Below, piece after piece: positions 34,379 through 42,895 of a DNA stretch of 64,000 bases; the first letter of the stretch is position 1, and each line of letters starts with the position of its first letter. Under the pieces are notes generated by a model. It was not told the DNA's origin. It did no database searches and saw nothing but the letters and a program-made list of their open reading frames with translations. The DNA is from Alicyclobacillus shizuokensis NBRC 103103. Its GTDB lineage: Bacteria > Bacillota > Bacilli > Alicyclobacillales > Alicyclobacillaceae. Made by a program: the position numbers and the translations under genes. Where the stretch lies: positions 62,001 to 126,000 of the forward strand of contig NZ_BCQV01000004.1 of the NCBI RefSeq assembly GCF_001552255.1, in the 5' to 3' direction.

Positions 34379-34410
34379 GGCGCAACCGCTCGGATGCGCC
34401 GATTTTTTTT
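34379..34410 (+). terminator. intrinsic terminator between GH42 and kimA
   Basis: GGCGCA (34379-34384) pairs with TGCGCC (34395-34400), followed by GA and eight T residues. It is about 190 bases beyond the GH42 stop. An extended -10-like TGTTATATT (34346-34353, with TG) lies only 26 bases upstream, so a very short independent transcript is also conceivable. Confidence 0.7.
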
Positions 34411-34451
34411 GTCTTGTGTAGCCGGCGTGGCGGCCGTGCCTTGATCATTCA

Positions 34452-36332
34452 TCACCGGGACAACCGGTAGGGCACCGACACCACCTTCACGGATTTGCCG
34501 AGCACCAGCCAGGCCATCAGCAGTCCGCCCGTCTTGTTGTGCAGGAGTGTATGCCACCAGCGGGTGGTGATGAACTGCGGGATGACCACGGTGATGTTGT
34601 CGGGGTCATACTTGTGCAGCTCAAACTCGACAAACCGCTGCAGTCGCTTCGCCACGTTGCGGTACTGGGAGTGGATGACGACCAGCGGTACCCCGCTTTG
34701 CAGGCGGTCCCAGTCGCGCTGAATCTTTTCGGTGGCCCGGCGCATCTCTTCCTCCGACTCATTGGCGATGACCGTCACGGCGATCACATGCTTGAAGTTG
34801 TCCACCGCGTAGCGCAAGGCCTGTACCGATGCCTTGTTGACGGAGGCAATCGGGACGATGGTGATGCTGTCCCCCTTTGACGTGAACGGTTGGGAGAAGT
34901 CGTAGCGCAGGTCAGCCTTGACCTGCTCGTAATGCGCTTTGATCTTGGAAAACATCACCACCAACAACGGTACGCACACCAGAACCAGCCAAGCTCCGTC
35001 GAAAAAGCGCGTGATGGCGAACACCAGGCAGGCGGCGACGGTCATGATGAAGCCAAAGCCGGTGCCGATAGTCGGCCACAGCCAGTTCTTTTGGCGCTCG
35101 CGCAGCTGTCGCACCAGCATGCCCAACTGCGATACGGAGAACGTGTAGAACACGCTCACCGCGTACAGGGGAATCAATCGCTCCACACGGGCGTCAAAGA
35201 CGAGCGTCAAGGCGAGCGAGATGATGGTCAGGAACACGATGCCGTTGCTGTAAACCAGTCGATCCCCCTTATGCTGCATCCAGCGGGGCATGAATCCGTC
35301 GCGGGCCATCGACGACCACAGCGCCGGACAGCCGGCGAAGGCAGTGTTGGCCGCGATGACCAGGATGCACATGGTCGCCAGTGAGACGATGACGGCGGCG
35401 ATGCGGCCGGCCAGGGAGGGACCGAAGACCACGTGCGCCTCCTGGTTGATCAGCGGGACGTTTGGGTTGTATTGTAGGCCGTGCAGCGTGGCGACACCGG
35501 ATACGATGAGAAACAGCATCGACAGCGTGATGATCAGCGACAGCAGCGTGCGGGTGGCGCGTTTGGCGGACGGATCGCGGAAAACCGGGACGGAATTGGA
35601 GACCGCCTCGACGCCGGTCAGTGCGCTGCAGCCGCTGGCAAACATCTTGAGAAAGAGAAACAGGCTCATACCGCCGAGGGCGTGCATGCCGGCGGGTGTC
35701 GGCACGGTGATGGCGTCCGGGTGGCGGATGGCCCCGACGACGGCGGCGGCGCCGACCGCGCCGATGCAGCCGATGAACAGGTAGGTGAAGGGCACCAGCA
35801 CCGTGGCCGATTCGCCGACTCCGCGCAGGTTGAGCAGCATGATGAGCAGGGTCAGCAGCACGTTGCACAGCAGTTTGTGGTCGTTCACCCACGGAATCTC
35901 GGGCCCGACCGCGTCGACCCCGGCGGCGATGGAGACGGCGACCGTGAGCGTATAGCCGATGATCAACGTGGCGGCGGCGGAGAGGCCCCAGTATCGTCCC
36001 AGGTCGTTGAGGCCGATGGCGTAGGCGCCTCCGCCCAACGGGTAGTGGCGGATGATGTTTCGATAGGCCAAATACAAGAGAAACGCCAGGATGACGATGA
36101 GGCCGGTACCAAGCATGGAAAACCCAAGCACATCGGAGACGGTCGCTTGGGCGGCGCCGGCGGCGATGAGGACCGCTAGCACGGATTCCATCTGGTCCGT
36201 CGCGTAGGCGACGCTGGACAGCGCGTCGGGGGTCAACAGCGCCATGCCCTGCAGGGCGCCGATGCGGGCCTGCTGGCTCTCCCTCGTCTTGAGTGGCCGG
36301 CCGACAACCAAGCGTTTCAAACTCGCCATCAT
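34452..36332 (-). CDS. kimA: KimA/YdaO-type potassium (amino-acid-permease fold) transporter
   Basis: KimA imports K+ with protons with high affinity and in Bacilli is shut off by cyclic di-AMP. The 626-residue protein aligns throughout with KimA: FLVGRPL-like RLVVGRPLKTRESQ, LTPDALSSVAYATDQME in helix 1, YPLGGGAYAIGLNDLG, FASGCSALTGVEAVSNSVPVFRDP, and a C-terminal universal-stress-like cytosolic domain (about 450-626) ending TRWWHTLLHNKTGGLLMAWLVLGKSVKVVSVPYRLSR. GGAGA six bases before ATG 36332 sets the start. I cannot find the c-di-AMP riboswitch that often precedes this gene. Confidence 0.88.
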   Translation of the reverse strand: MMASLKRLVVGRPLKTRESQQARIGALQGMALLTPDALSSVAYATDQMESVLAVLIAAGAAQATVSDVLGFSMLGTGLIVILAFLLYLAYRNIIRHYPLGGGAYAIGLNDLGRYWGLSAAATLIIGYTLTVAVSIAAGVDAVGPEIPWVNDHKLLCNVLLTLLIMLLNLRGVGESATVLVPFTYLFIGCIGAVGAAAVVGAIRHPDAITVPTPAGMHALGGMSLFLFLKMFASGCSALTGVEAVSNSVPVFRDPSAKRATRTLLSLIITLSMLFLIVSGVATLHGLQYNPNVPLINQEAHVVFGPSLAGRIAAVIVSLATMCILVIAANTAFAGCPALWSSMARDGFMPRWMQHKGDRLVYSNGIVFLTIISLALTLVFDARVERLIPLYAVSVFYTFSVSQLGMLVRQLRERQKNWLWPTIGTGFGFIMTVAACLVFAITRFFDGAWLVLVCVPLLVVMFSKIKAHYEQVKADLRYDFSQPFTSKGDSITIVPIASVNKASVQALRYAVDNFKHVIAVTVIANESEEEMRRATEKIQRDWDRLQSGVPLVVIHSQYRNVAKRLQRFVEFELHKYDPDNITVVIPQFITTRWWHTLLHNKTGGLLMAWLVLGKSVKVVSVPYRLSR

Positions 36333-36566
36333 GTCACGTCTCCAGTCGTAACGTCGAAAATTTGCCGTTACGCGCGTGCGCAGGGAGGCGTGCGCAGCGC
36401 GCGCAGATGTCGCTTGACGCCAAGACTCTACAGGATGCAAGGGCGCGTCCGCAAACCGCAAAACGGCTGATGAAAGCGAATTCATATGCCGTCCTTGCGG
36501 GCTTTTGCGAGGCGGCACGGGACGCGCGAATGGAATCGTGAAAATACGCGAGAAATCGCGGCTATG
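36333..36566. other. kimA upstream region without recognised riboswitch
   Basis: About 230 bases between kimA and the rib promoter contain no gene. On the minus strand a TTGCGG / TAGAGT pair with 18-base spacing (about 36457-36428) is a possible kimA promoter. A GC-rich stretch (36370-36405) can fold into GTGCGC/GCGCAC-type stems before the start codon, but the conserved blocks of the c-di-AMP (ydaO) aptamer are not visible. Confidence 0.35.
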
Positions 36567-36595
36567 TTGCGATTCTTGGCCGCTTGTTCTATGAT
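36567..36595 (+). promoter_or_regulatory. promoter of the riboflavin operon
   Basis: TTGCGA (36567-36572) and TATGAT (36590-36595) are 17 bases apart, placing the transcript start near 36602, just before the FMN riboswitch. Confidence 0.65.
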
Positions 36596-36629
36596 AAGTG
36601 TGCGACAATTGGATACCGAGTACACGGCA

Positions 36630-36812
36630 ATCCTTCGGGGCAGGGTGAGGCGAAGGCCGATGGCCGCGCCAATTCCCGATCGGTGGTGAAGCGCACGGCG
36701 ATGCGCGAAGTCCACGAGCGCCAATGCGTCGGCCGCGACGGCGGCGGCACGTCTTGGCGCAGGAACTGGTGAGACTCCAGTACCGACGGTATAGTCCGGA
36801 TGAAAGAAGGAT
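36630..36812 (+). ncRNA. FMN riboswitch (RFN element)
   Basis: The aptamer opens with ATCCTTCGGGGCAGGGTG and closes with GAAGGAT, which pair as helix P1. Conserved inner blocks follow in the right order: AATTCCCGATCGGTGGT, GAACTGGTGAGACTCCAGTA and CCGACGGTATAGTCCGGATG. At about 183 bases it is longer than most RFN elements because two of the variable stems are extended by GC-rich sequence. Binding of FMN is expected to favour the terminator downstream and cut off ribD-ribE-ribBA-ribH expression. Confidence 0.92.
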
Positions 36813-36966
36813 GGCGGTGGCAACGTCTGTTTGTGCGGTCGTGTCCCGGCAGACCGGTCTCCTGTTCCACTGGGGAAGCAGATTCCGCCGGTGCGGATTG
36901 GAGGAACGGGTCTGTACGGTGCGGACGCAGTCCTGTTGGACGTCAACCATCGTTCATCAATCGGTC

Positions 36967-37003
36967 AGGCCCCCTGGATGGATTCCAGGGGGCCTGCTTT
37001 GTG
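36967..37003 (+). terminator. riboswitch-controlled terminator in the rib leader
   Basis: AGGCCCCCTGGA (36967-36978) and TCCAGGGGGCCT (36984-36995) make a perfect 12-pair stem with a five-base loop, followed by GCTTTGTG. It lies 155 bases after the FMN aptamer and about 45 bases before ribD, the usual place for FMN-dependent attenuation. The T-tract is short. Confidence 0.75.
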
Positions 37004-37047
37004 ATCCGCTATGCTCCGCAAGGCAGAGGTCGCAGGGAGGGCAGATG

Positions 37048-38223
37048 ATGACCGGCCTACAAGCTGCAGCAGGGAACGTTGATCTGGACGCTCACTTCAT
37101 GCGCCTGGCCATCTCGCTCGGAGAGTTGGGGCTGGCGCAGGCGAGTCCGAATCCGGCTGTGGGCGCCCTCATCGTCCGCGACGGCGAAGTGGTGGGCCAG
37201 GGAGCGCACCTGAAGGCTGGCGGCCCCCACGCGGAGGTGCACGCGCTCCGCATGGCGGGCGAAGCCGCCCGCGGCGCCACCGCCTACGTCACCCTCGAGC
37301 CGTGCAGCCACTTTGGCCGCACGCCGCCATGCGCGGACGCATTGATTGCCGCCGGCGTGCGCAGGGTGGTCGTCGCCTGCACGGACCCGAATCCGCAGGT
37401 GGCGGGGCGAGGCCTGGCGCGCTTGCGCGAGGCGGGCATCGAGGTGGTCGTCGGCGTCGAGGCAGAAGCGGCCAAGCGGCTGCACGAGGCGTTCTTTCAC
37501 ATGATGGCGACAGGCAGGCCGCTGGTTGTCTGGAAGGCCGCCGCCACGCTGGATGGTTACATCGCAGCCGCGTCCGGGCACAGCCGCTACGTGACCGGCG
37601 CGGCCGCGCGGCAGGAGGTGCAGTGGCTGCGTTGGCGGATTCCGGCCATCGCCGTTGGGGTGCAGACCGTCCTGGCGGACGATCCGCAGCTCACCATGCG
37701 CCTCCATTCGCAGTCGGGGGCGCGGCAGCCGCTGCGGGTGGTGTTTGATTCGAGGTTGCGGACGCCGCACAGCGCCAGGCTGCTGCGGGAGCCGGGGCAA
37801 ACCTTGATTTACACGACGGAGGCGGTTGCCGACGAGCGAGCGCAGCGGTTGACGGAGGCGGGCAAGGGGCGGATCGACATCGTGCGTCTGCCGCCTCGGG
37901 CGGATGGCCGAGTGCCGTTGGCTGACGCCCTGGCCGACCTCGCCCGGCGCGGGTGCGACAGCGTCCTCGTCGAGGGCGGGCGCACCTTGGTGAGCGCGCT
38001 GCTCCGCGAGCGGCTGATAGACCGGGTGGTGTACTACCTGGCGCCCAAGCTCCTGGGCGGGGGCATACCGGCCCTCGACGGCCTCGCGCCTGTGCGGATG
38101 GAGGAGGCGGTGACGCTTGCCGACGTCCGCACAGAGGTGGTGGGCGGTGACATTCGCGTGGAAGGGCGTCTCGTTTATCCTGCGCGAGAGGAGGAGAAAC
38201 ACGGTGTTCACCGGGTTGGTTGA
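37048..38223 (+). CDS. ribD: bifunctional riboflavin biosynthesis deaminase/reductase RibD
   Basis: RibD deaminates the pyrimidine formed from GTP and reduces its ribose side chain. The deaminase domain (residues about 12-150) shows HAEVHAL and EPCSHFGRTPPC, the His and two Cys zinc ligands with catalytic Glu. The reductase domain (about 155-385) shows PLVVWKAAATLDGYIA, DPQLTMR and DSVLVEGGRTLVSALLRERLIDRVVYYLAPKLLGG. ATG 37048 has GGAGG seven bases upstream; ATG 37045 is adjacent. The last 20 bases overlap ribE, so translation is coupled. Confidence 0.95.
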   Translation: MTGLQAAAGNVDLDAHFMRLAISLGELGLAQASPNPAVGALIVRDGEVVGQGAHLKAGGPHAEVHALRMAGEAARGATAYVTLEPCSHFGRTPPCADALIAAGVRRVVVACTDPNPQVAGRGLARLREAGIEVVVGVEAEAAKRLHEAFFHMMATGRPLVVWKAAATLDGYIAAASGHSRYVTGAAARQEVQWLRWRIPAIAVGVQTVLADDPQLTMRLHSQSGARQPLRVVFDSRLRTPHSARLLREPGQTLIYTTEAVADERAQRLTEAGKGRIDIVRLPPRADGRVPLADALADLARRGCDSVLVEGGRTLVSALLRERLIDRVVYYLAPKLLGGGIPALDGLAPVRMEEAVTLADVRTEVVGGDIRVEGRLVYPAREEEKHGVHRVG

Positions 38224-38887
38224 AGAGGTGGCGCGCGTGGTGGACATGGAGCCGCGGGCCGAGAGTGTGCGCATCCGGCTGGCGGCGGAACGGGTGTTGG
38301 AGGACGTGCGGCTGGGCGACAGCATCGCGGTCAACGGCGTCTGTCTGACGGTGGTGGCGTTTGACAGCCGCACGTTCACCGCGGACGCAGTGAAGGAGAC
38401 CCTGCGCCGCTCCAACCTGGGCCGCCTGCGCCCGGGCAGCCGCGTCAACGTGGAGCGGGCGCTGCGCGTGGGGGATCGCCTTGGCGGGCACATCGTCGCC
38501 GGCCATGTCGACGCGGTCGGCATCCTTGCCGCACGTGCGCGGGAGGGCGTGGCGACGGTGCTCACCATCTCCGCTCCACTGTCCGTCCTGCGTTATGTCG
38601 TGGAGAAGGGTTCCATCTGCGTCGACGGCGTCAGCCTGACGGTGATGGACGTGGACGACAAGGGGTTCCGCGTCTCCATCATCCCGCATACGGGTGCCCA
38701 CACGACGCTCTTGGATGCCAAGGTGGGCCAGGAGGTCAACCTGGAGGTGGACGTTCTGGCCAAGTACCTGGAAAAGCTGGCCGCCCCCCGCTTGGGCACT
38801 CCGTTGGCTGTGGGCGCCGAGACGGACGGATTGTCAGGAGACGCCGCTTTGGATTTGGGCTTCCTGCGTCAGCACGGGTACGCCTGA
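38204..38887 (+). CDS. ribE: riboflavin synthase alpha chain
   Basis: The enzyme dismutates two 6,7-dimethyl-8-ribityllumazines to riboflavin. The 227 residues form two similar lumazine-binding barrels: the first contains MFTGLVEEVARV and GDSIAVNGVCLTVVAF, the second GHIVAGHVDAVG and KGSICVDGVSLTVMDVDD. The C-terminal trimerisation helix LAKYLEKL is present, with a 25-residue tail. The start is GTG 38204 (GTGTTCACC), with GAGGAGGAG seven bases upstream, within the end of ribD. Confidence 0.95.
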   Translation: MFTGLVEEVARVVDMEPRAESVRIRLAAERVLEDVRLGDSIAVNGVCLTVVAFDSRTFTADAVKETLRRSNLGRLRPGSRVNVERALRVGDRLGGHIVAGHVDAVGILAARAREGVATVLTISAPLSVLRYVVEKGSICVDGVSLTVMDVDDKGFRVSIIPHTGAHTTLLDAKVGQEVNLEVDVLAKYLEKLAAPRLGTPLAVGAETDGLSGDAALDLGFLRQHGYA

Positions 38888-38925
38888 GGGCGTTGACCGG
38901 AACCTAGGGAAGGAAGGCGAACGCG

Positions 38926-40116
38926 ATGTTGAACTCGATTGAGGAGGCTGTCGCGGACCTGCGCGCCGGCCGCGTGGTCATCGTGGTCGATGACGAGGAC
39001 AGGGAGAACGAGGGCGATTTTGTGGCGCTCGGCGAGAAGGCCACGCCAGAGGTCATCAATTTCATGATCACGCACGGGCGCGGGCTCGTGTGTGTCCCAA
39101 TAACCGCAGACCGGGCCCAACGGCTGGGGTTCCGCTCGATGGTGGAAGAGAACACCGACGCTTACGGCACCGCCTTCACCGTCTCCGTCGACGAGGCGCG
39201 GACACACACCGGCATCTCCGCCTTCGAGCGGGCCCAGACGGTGGCGGCGCTGGTGCGCGCGGACGCGCGGCCCCAGGATTTTCGTCGCCCGGGGCACATC
39301 TTCCCGCTGATTGCCAAGGAGGGCGGCGTGCTGCGCCGCGCCGGGCACACCGAAGCCGCGGTCGATCTCGCCCGACTCGCCGGGGCGGAGCCGGTGGGCG
39401 TGATCTGCGAGATCCTGAACGAGGACGGTACCATGGCGCGCCTGCCGCAGCTGTTGGAACTGGCCGCCCGTCACGGTCTGAAGGTCATTTCGATTGCCGA
39501 TTTGATAGCCTACCGCAAGCGGTCGGAAAAGCTCGTCGAGCGCCGCGCCAGCGCGAAACTGCCGACGGCTTACGGTGAGTTCCAAGCCGTGGTCTACACC
39601 AATCAACTGGACGACAAGGAGCACATCGCCTTGGTGATGGGCGAGATGGACGGGGAGCCGACGCTCGTGCGCGTGCACTCGGAGTGTCTGACCGGCGACG
39701 CCTTTGCCTCGCTCAGGTGCGACTGCGGGCCGCAGCTGCACGCGGCCATGCAGCAGATTGCGGAGGAGGGCAAAGGGGTGCTCCTGTACCTGCGCCAGGA
39801 AGGCCGCGGGATTGGCCTGTTGAACAAGATCCGCGCCTACGCGCTGCAGGACGAGGGGGCGGACACGGTGGAGGCCAACCACCGCCTGGGTTTCGCCGAC
39901 GACCTGCGCGATTACGGCATCGGGGCGCAGATTCTGCATGACCTGGGAGTGCGCCGGATGCGGCTTTTGACCAACAATCCGCGCAAGATCCGGGGCATTG
40001 AGGGTCACGGTCTGACGGTGGTGGAGCGGGTTCCGCTGGAAGTGGACCGCAACCCTTACAATGAACACTATCTGCAGACAAAACGCGAAAAGCTGGGGCA
40101 TTTGTTGCACCTGTGA
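38926..40116 (+). CDS. ribBA: bifunctional DHBP synthase / GTP cyclohydrolase II
   Basis: This fused enzyme makes both riboflavin precursors: 3,4-dihydroxy-2-butanone 4-phosphate from ribulose 5-phosphate (N-terminal, residues 1-200; [22 protein letters not shown] and [28 protein letters not shown]) and the pyrimidine from GTP (C-terminal, about 205-396). The zinc triad of cyclohydrolase II is visible in [18 protein letters not shown], followed by [11 protein letters not shown] and LLTNNPRKI. Total length of 396 is standard for Bacilli. It is the third gene of the rib operon, 38 bases after ribE. Confidence 0.96.
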   Translation: MLNSIEEAVADLRAGRVVIVVDDEDRENEGDFVALGEKATPEVINFMITHGRGLVCVPITADRAQRLGFRSMVEENTDAYGTAFTVSVDEARTHTGISAFERAQTVAALVRADARPQDFRRPGHIFPLIAKEGGVLRRAGHTEAAVDLARLAGAEPVGVICEILNEDGTMARLPQLLELAARHGLKVISIADLIAYRKRSEKLVERRASAKLPTAYGEFQAVVYTNQLDDKEHIALVMGEMDGEPTLVRVHSECLTGDAFASLRCDCGPQLHAAMQQIAEEGKGVLLYLRQEGRGIGLLNKIRAYALQDEGADTVEANHRLGFADDLRDYGIGAQILHDLGVRRMRLLTNNPRKIRGIEGHGLTVVERVPLEVDRNPYNEHYLQTKREKLGHLLHL

Positions 40117-40132
40117 GACGGGAGGAGCCAAC

Positions 40133-40606
40133 ATGAACATCCGCACGTACGAAGGTCACCTGACTGGAGAAGGACTGAAGTTTGGCGTTGTCATCAGCCG
40201 TTTCAACGAGTTTATCACAGAGCGCCTGCTCGGCGGCGCCCTTGATGCCTGGAAGCGGCACGGTGTGGGCGAGGAGGACGTGGAGGTGGCCTGGGTGCCG
40301 GGCGCCTTCGAGATCCCGTTCATCGCCAAGCAGCTCGCCCAGTCGGGACGCTACGACGCGGTTGTGGCCCTGGGTGCGGTTATCCGCGGGGCCACGCCGC
40401 ACTTTGACTACGTGGCGGGAGAGGTGGCCAAGGGAGTGGCCCAGGTGTCGCTGCAGTCCGAGTGCCCGGTCATCTTTGGGGTGCTCACCACCGACACGAT
40501 TGAACAAGCGATTGAGCGAGCCGGCACCAAGGCCGGAAATAAAGGCTGGGACGCGGCCGTGTCGGCCATAGAAATGGCCAACCTGACCCGCACCCTGCGT
40601 GGTTGA
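40133..40606 (+). CDS. ribH: 6,7-dimethyl-8-ribityllumazine synthase
   Basis: RibH joins the butanone phosphate to the pyrimidine, forming the substrate of riboflavin synthase; in Bacilli it builds a 60-subunit capsid. The 157 residues include [59 protein letters not shown] (catalytic His) and [31 protein letters not shown] 40133 is 16 bases after ribBA with GGGAGGAG at good distance. No clear T-rich terminator follows. Confidence 0.96.
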   Translation: MNIRTYEGHLTGEGLKFGVVISRFNEFITERLLGGALDAWKRHGVGEEDVEVAWVPGAFEIPFIAKQLAQSGRYDAVVALGAVIRGATPHFDYVAGEVAKGVAQVSLQSECPVIFGVLTTDTIEQAIERAGTKAGNKGWDAAVSAIEMANLTRTLRG

Positions 40607-40657
40607 TGGTGCTGGCAACCGGAGTTCTGCGATGGGTCAAAACAAAATGGAAAGTGA

Positions 40658-40686
40658 TTGATACTATTCCTCTCATAGTCTAAACT
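40658..40686 (+). promoter_or_regulatory. promoter of the soluble chemoreceptor gene
   Basis: TTGATA (40658-40663) and TAAACT (40681-40686) are 17 bases apart and resemble a sigma-A promoter. A sigma-D motif (TAAA ... GCCGATAT) is not convincing. Confidence 0.45.
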
Positions 40687-40726
40687 ACATACTAGTCGCA
40701 CTCATAAGAGTTCGGGAGGAACGCGG

Positions 40727-41545
40727 ATGTCAGCGAAACTGGACGCGATTGTGGCGTGTCTGGATGTGATTCGGCAGACGTACCCGGAGGACGCCAGTCT
40801 CATTGTGTTTGACACTGAAAAGGTGGTCACGCAGATCCCTGGGGAACATATTAAACCGGAGTTCGACGTTGGCACTCCCATTACGGAGATGGAGAATACG
40901 GTGACGGCGAAGGCGATGCGCTTGGGACAGACGCTGTGTGAGGAGCGGGACGCCATCATGGTCACCGGTGTTCCGTACGTAGCTACGGCCGTGCCCATCT
41001 TTGAGGACGGTCAAGTGGTCGGCTGCGTCACCGCCCTCGTCAGCCAGGGACGGTTGGCCGCACTGCGCGATGGTGCCAGTGAGCTCTCGGCATTGGTGCA
41101 AGAAATGTCCGCGAACGCCGATGAAATCGCCCAGGCTTCGGCCCGGATGGCGGAGTTTGTGCAAGGCATGGCGGCCCATGCCGGCACCGTGTCGGAGAAC
41201 ATCGACAAAATCCACTCCGTGCTCGACTTCGTCAAGAGCGTGGCGACGCAGTCACATATGCTTGGGCTCAACGCCGCGATTGAAGCGGCACGAGCGGGAG
41301 AAGCCGGGCGGGGGTTCTCGGTGGTGGCGGGGGAAATCCGCAAGATGGCGGAACAGAGTAAGCAGGCGGTGCAGGACATCCAGCAGCAGCTTGAGGTCGT
41401 CCTGGAAGCGGTGAGCCGCATGGACGAGGCCATTCGCACGATGAGCGGGGCCACCCAGGAGCATAACGCCAACATTGAAGAGTTGAACTCGGAGTTCGCC
41501 CATGTCGCGGCGACGGCCGAAAAACTGGCCAAGGCAGCAGGTTGA
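40727..41545 (+). CDS. soluble methyl-accepting chemotaxis protein
   Basis: This 272-residue cytosolic receptor has no membrane helix. The first 110 residues form a sensor-like domain (DASLIVFDTEKVVTQIPGEHIKPEFDVGTPI..., VPIFEDGQVVGCVTALVSQ) as in YfmS-type proteins. Residues about 120-272 are a short signalling hairpin with SVATQSHMLGLNAAIEAARAGEAGRGFSVVAGEIRKMAEQSKQAVQDIQQQL, the conserved receptor tip that docks CheA/CheW. No che gene is adjacent, and the ligand or internal signal (perhaps redox or metabolic state) is unknown. ATG 40727 follows GGGAGGAA. Confidence 0.85.
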   Translation: MSAKLDAIVACLDVIRQTYPEDASLIVFDTEKVVTQIPGEHIKPEFDVGTPITEMENTVTAKAMRLGQTLCEERDAIMVTGVPYVATAVPIFEDGQVVGCVTALVSQGRLAALRDGASELSALVQEMSANADEIAQASARMAEFVQGMAAHAGTVSENIDKIHSVLDFVKSVATQSHMLGLNAAIEAARAGEAGRGFSVVAGEIRKMAEQSKQAVQDIQQQLEVVLEAVSRMDEAIRTMSGATQEHNANIEELNSEFAHVAATAEKLAKAAG

Positions 41546-41917
41546 CCAACTAACCGTTTACCTGAACTGGCCCGAATGAGGCGCGGGAGCGTTATTGTGT
41601 TCCGCGCATCCGCCGCACGGGACAAGGTGGCACCGGGGAGGCTCCCGCATCAGGAAAGAAGACACCCAGCCCGCGTCCGCTGTTGGTCGACAGCGGGGTG
41701 CCACCATAAATCAGGAAAAGAGCCTGGAGGTTTTCCGTCTCGCCCTCTGGCTGGAGTGGCGGATTTGTTATACTGGTCTCGTGGCCCGAGGTGAGGGTCA
41801 TGCCACAGGGGGGGCGGTACCTGTCCAACAGGGATCGGTGGGCCCCATAGGGACTCGAGACCACATGGCAGAATTATCAGTAATTTATTGCATCCTGACA
41901 GCGATGAGGTGAGACGG
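41546..41917 (+). promoter_or_regulatory. structured leader and promoter upstream of galT
   Basis: This 372-base gap contains no gene. TGTTATACT (41766-41774) is a strong extended -10 element giving a leader of about 135 bases before galT, in which GTGGC/GCCAC (about 41782-41807) can pair. Further upstream, GGTGGCACC (about 41627-41635) and GGTGCCACC (about 41696-41704) are perfect long-range complements around smaller hairpins (for example GCTGT/ACAGC near 41680-41695). They resemble a T-box antiterminator sequence, but no specifier stem or T-run is visible. Confidence 0.4.
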
Positions 41918-42895
41918 TTGGCTGAATTGAGGTACAATCCGCTTCTCGGCGACTGGACGATGGTCGCTTCCAATCGCCAGAAGCGGCCCGACATGCCGAA
42001 GGACTACTGCCCCTTTTGCCCCGGATCTGGCAAGGTTCCCGAGCACTACGAGGTGCTTGTCTACGACAACGATTTTCCCGCCCTGTCGCCCAATCCTCCG
42101 CATCCCGACGACGTGGCGACGCCGTTGTACCAGGTGGCTGAAGCCTACGGCAAGTGCGAGGTGGTGCTGTATTCGCCAGAGCACACGACCACCCTGCCGC
42201 AGTTGTCCATCCCCCACATCCGCAAACTGGTGGATTTGTGGATTGACCGCTTCTCGGTGTTGGGTGAAGATCCGCGCCACCAATACGTGCTCATCTTCGA
42301 GAACCGCGGCCCCGAGGTGGGCGTGACGATGCCGCACCCACACGGCCAGATCTACGCCTATCCCTACGTGCCGCAGAAACTGCGCGTCGAACTGGAATCC
42401 TGCCGCAACCATCACGCTGCCACGGGCCATTGCTTGATCTGCGATATCAACCAGGAGGAGCTTCGCTTCGAGCAGCGCGTCGTCGCGGAGAACGATTCGT
42501 TCGTCGCCTTCATTCCGTTTTTTACCGATTATCCATATGGGGTGTTCATCAGCAGCCGTGCCCACAAATCGGCGATCACCGATTTGGACGACGCGGAACG
42601 AGACGATTTGGCCGCCATCCTGAAACGGGTGACAGCCGGCATGGACGCGTTGTTTGATCGAGAATTTCCGTACATGATGGTGATGCACCAGCGCCCGGTC
42701 CATGACCGGGACGCGGTGGCCTATTACCACTTCCACATTGAGTTCTACCCGCCGCTCAGGGACCGGAACAAGATCAAGTATTTGGCGTCCTCCGAAACCG
42801 GGGCGTGGGCGCCCTGCAACCCGACCGCGGTCGAAGAGACGGCGCCCAGATTGCGGGCGGCCATCGAGCAGGCGCGAAGGGGGAGTCGTGCATGA
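41918..42895 (+). CDS. galT: galactose-1-phosphate uridylyltransferase
   Basis: GalT exchanges UMP between UDP-glucose and galactose-1-phosphate in the Leloir pathway. The 325 residues match the HIT-superfamily GalT of the E. coli type (class 1): RYNPLLGDWTMVASNRQKRP at the start, CPFCPGSG zinc cysteines, FENRGPEVGVTMPHPHGQIYAYPYVP with the active HPH triad, and YYHFHIEFYPP with the second His pair. TTG 41918 follows GAGGTGAG by five bases and gives the usual N-terminus MAELRYNPL; GTG 41909 and TTG 41888 are possible. The stop overlaps galK by four bases. Confidence 0.92.
   Translation: MAELRYNPLLGDWTMVASNRQKRPDMPKDYCPFCPGSGKVPEHYEVLVYDNDFPALSPNPPHPDDVATPLYQVAEAYGKCEVVLYSPEHTTTLPQLSIPHIRKLVDLWIDRFSVLGEDPRHQYVLIFENRGPEVGVTMPHPHGQIYAYPYVPQKLRVELESCRNHHAATGHCLICDINQEELRFEQRVVAENDSFVAFIPFFTDYPYGVFISSRAHKSAITDLDDAERDDLAAILKRVTAGMDALFDREFPYMMVMHQRPVHDRDAVAYYHFHIEFYPPLRDRNKIKYLASSETGAWAPCNPTAVEETAPRLRAAIEQARRGSRA

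Noticed and set aside
36333-36566. Possible c-di-AMP (ydaO) riboswitch before kimA
   Set aside because: Searched by eye on the minus strand because this leader often precedes kimA; the conserved GGGG/AACC and GAGCGAC-type blocks are not there.
36333-36950. Upstream extension of the kimA frame
   Set aside because: It crosses the rib promoter and FMN riboswitch in antisense, and KimA proteins begin at the chosen ATG with a good ribosome site.
41627-41704. T-box riboswitch before galT
   Set aside because: GGTGGCACC resembles the T-box sequence, but no Stem I, no specifier loop and no terminator with T-run are visible, and the downstream gene is not an amino-acid gene.
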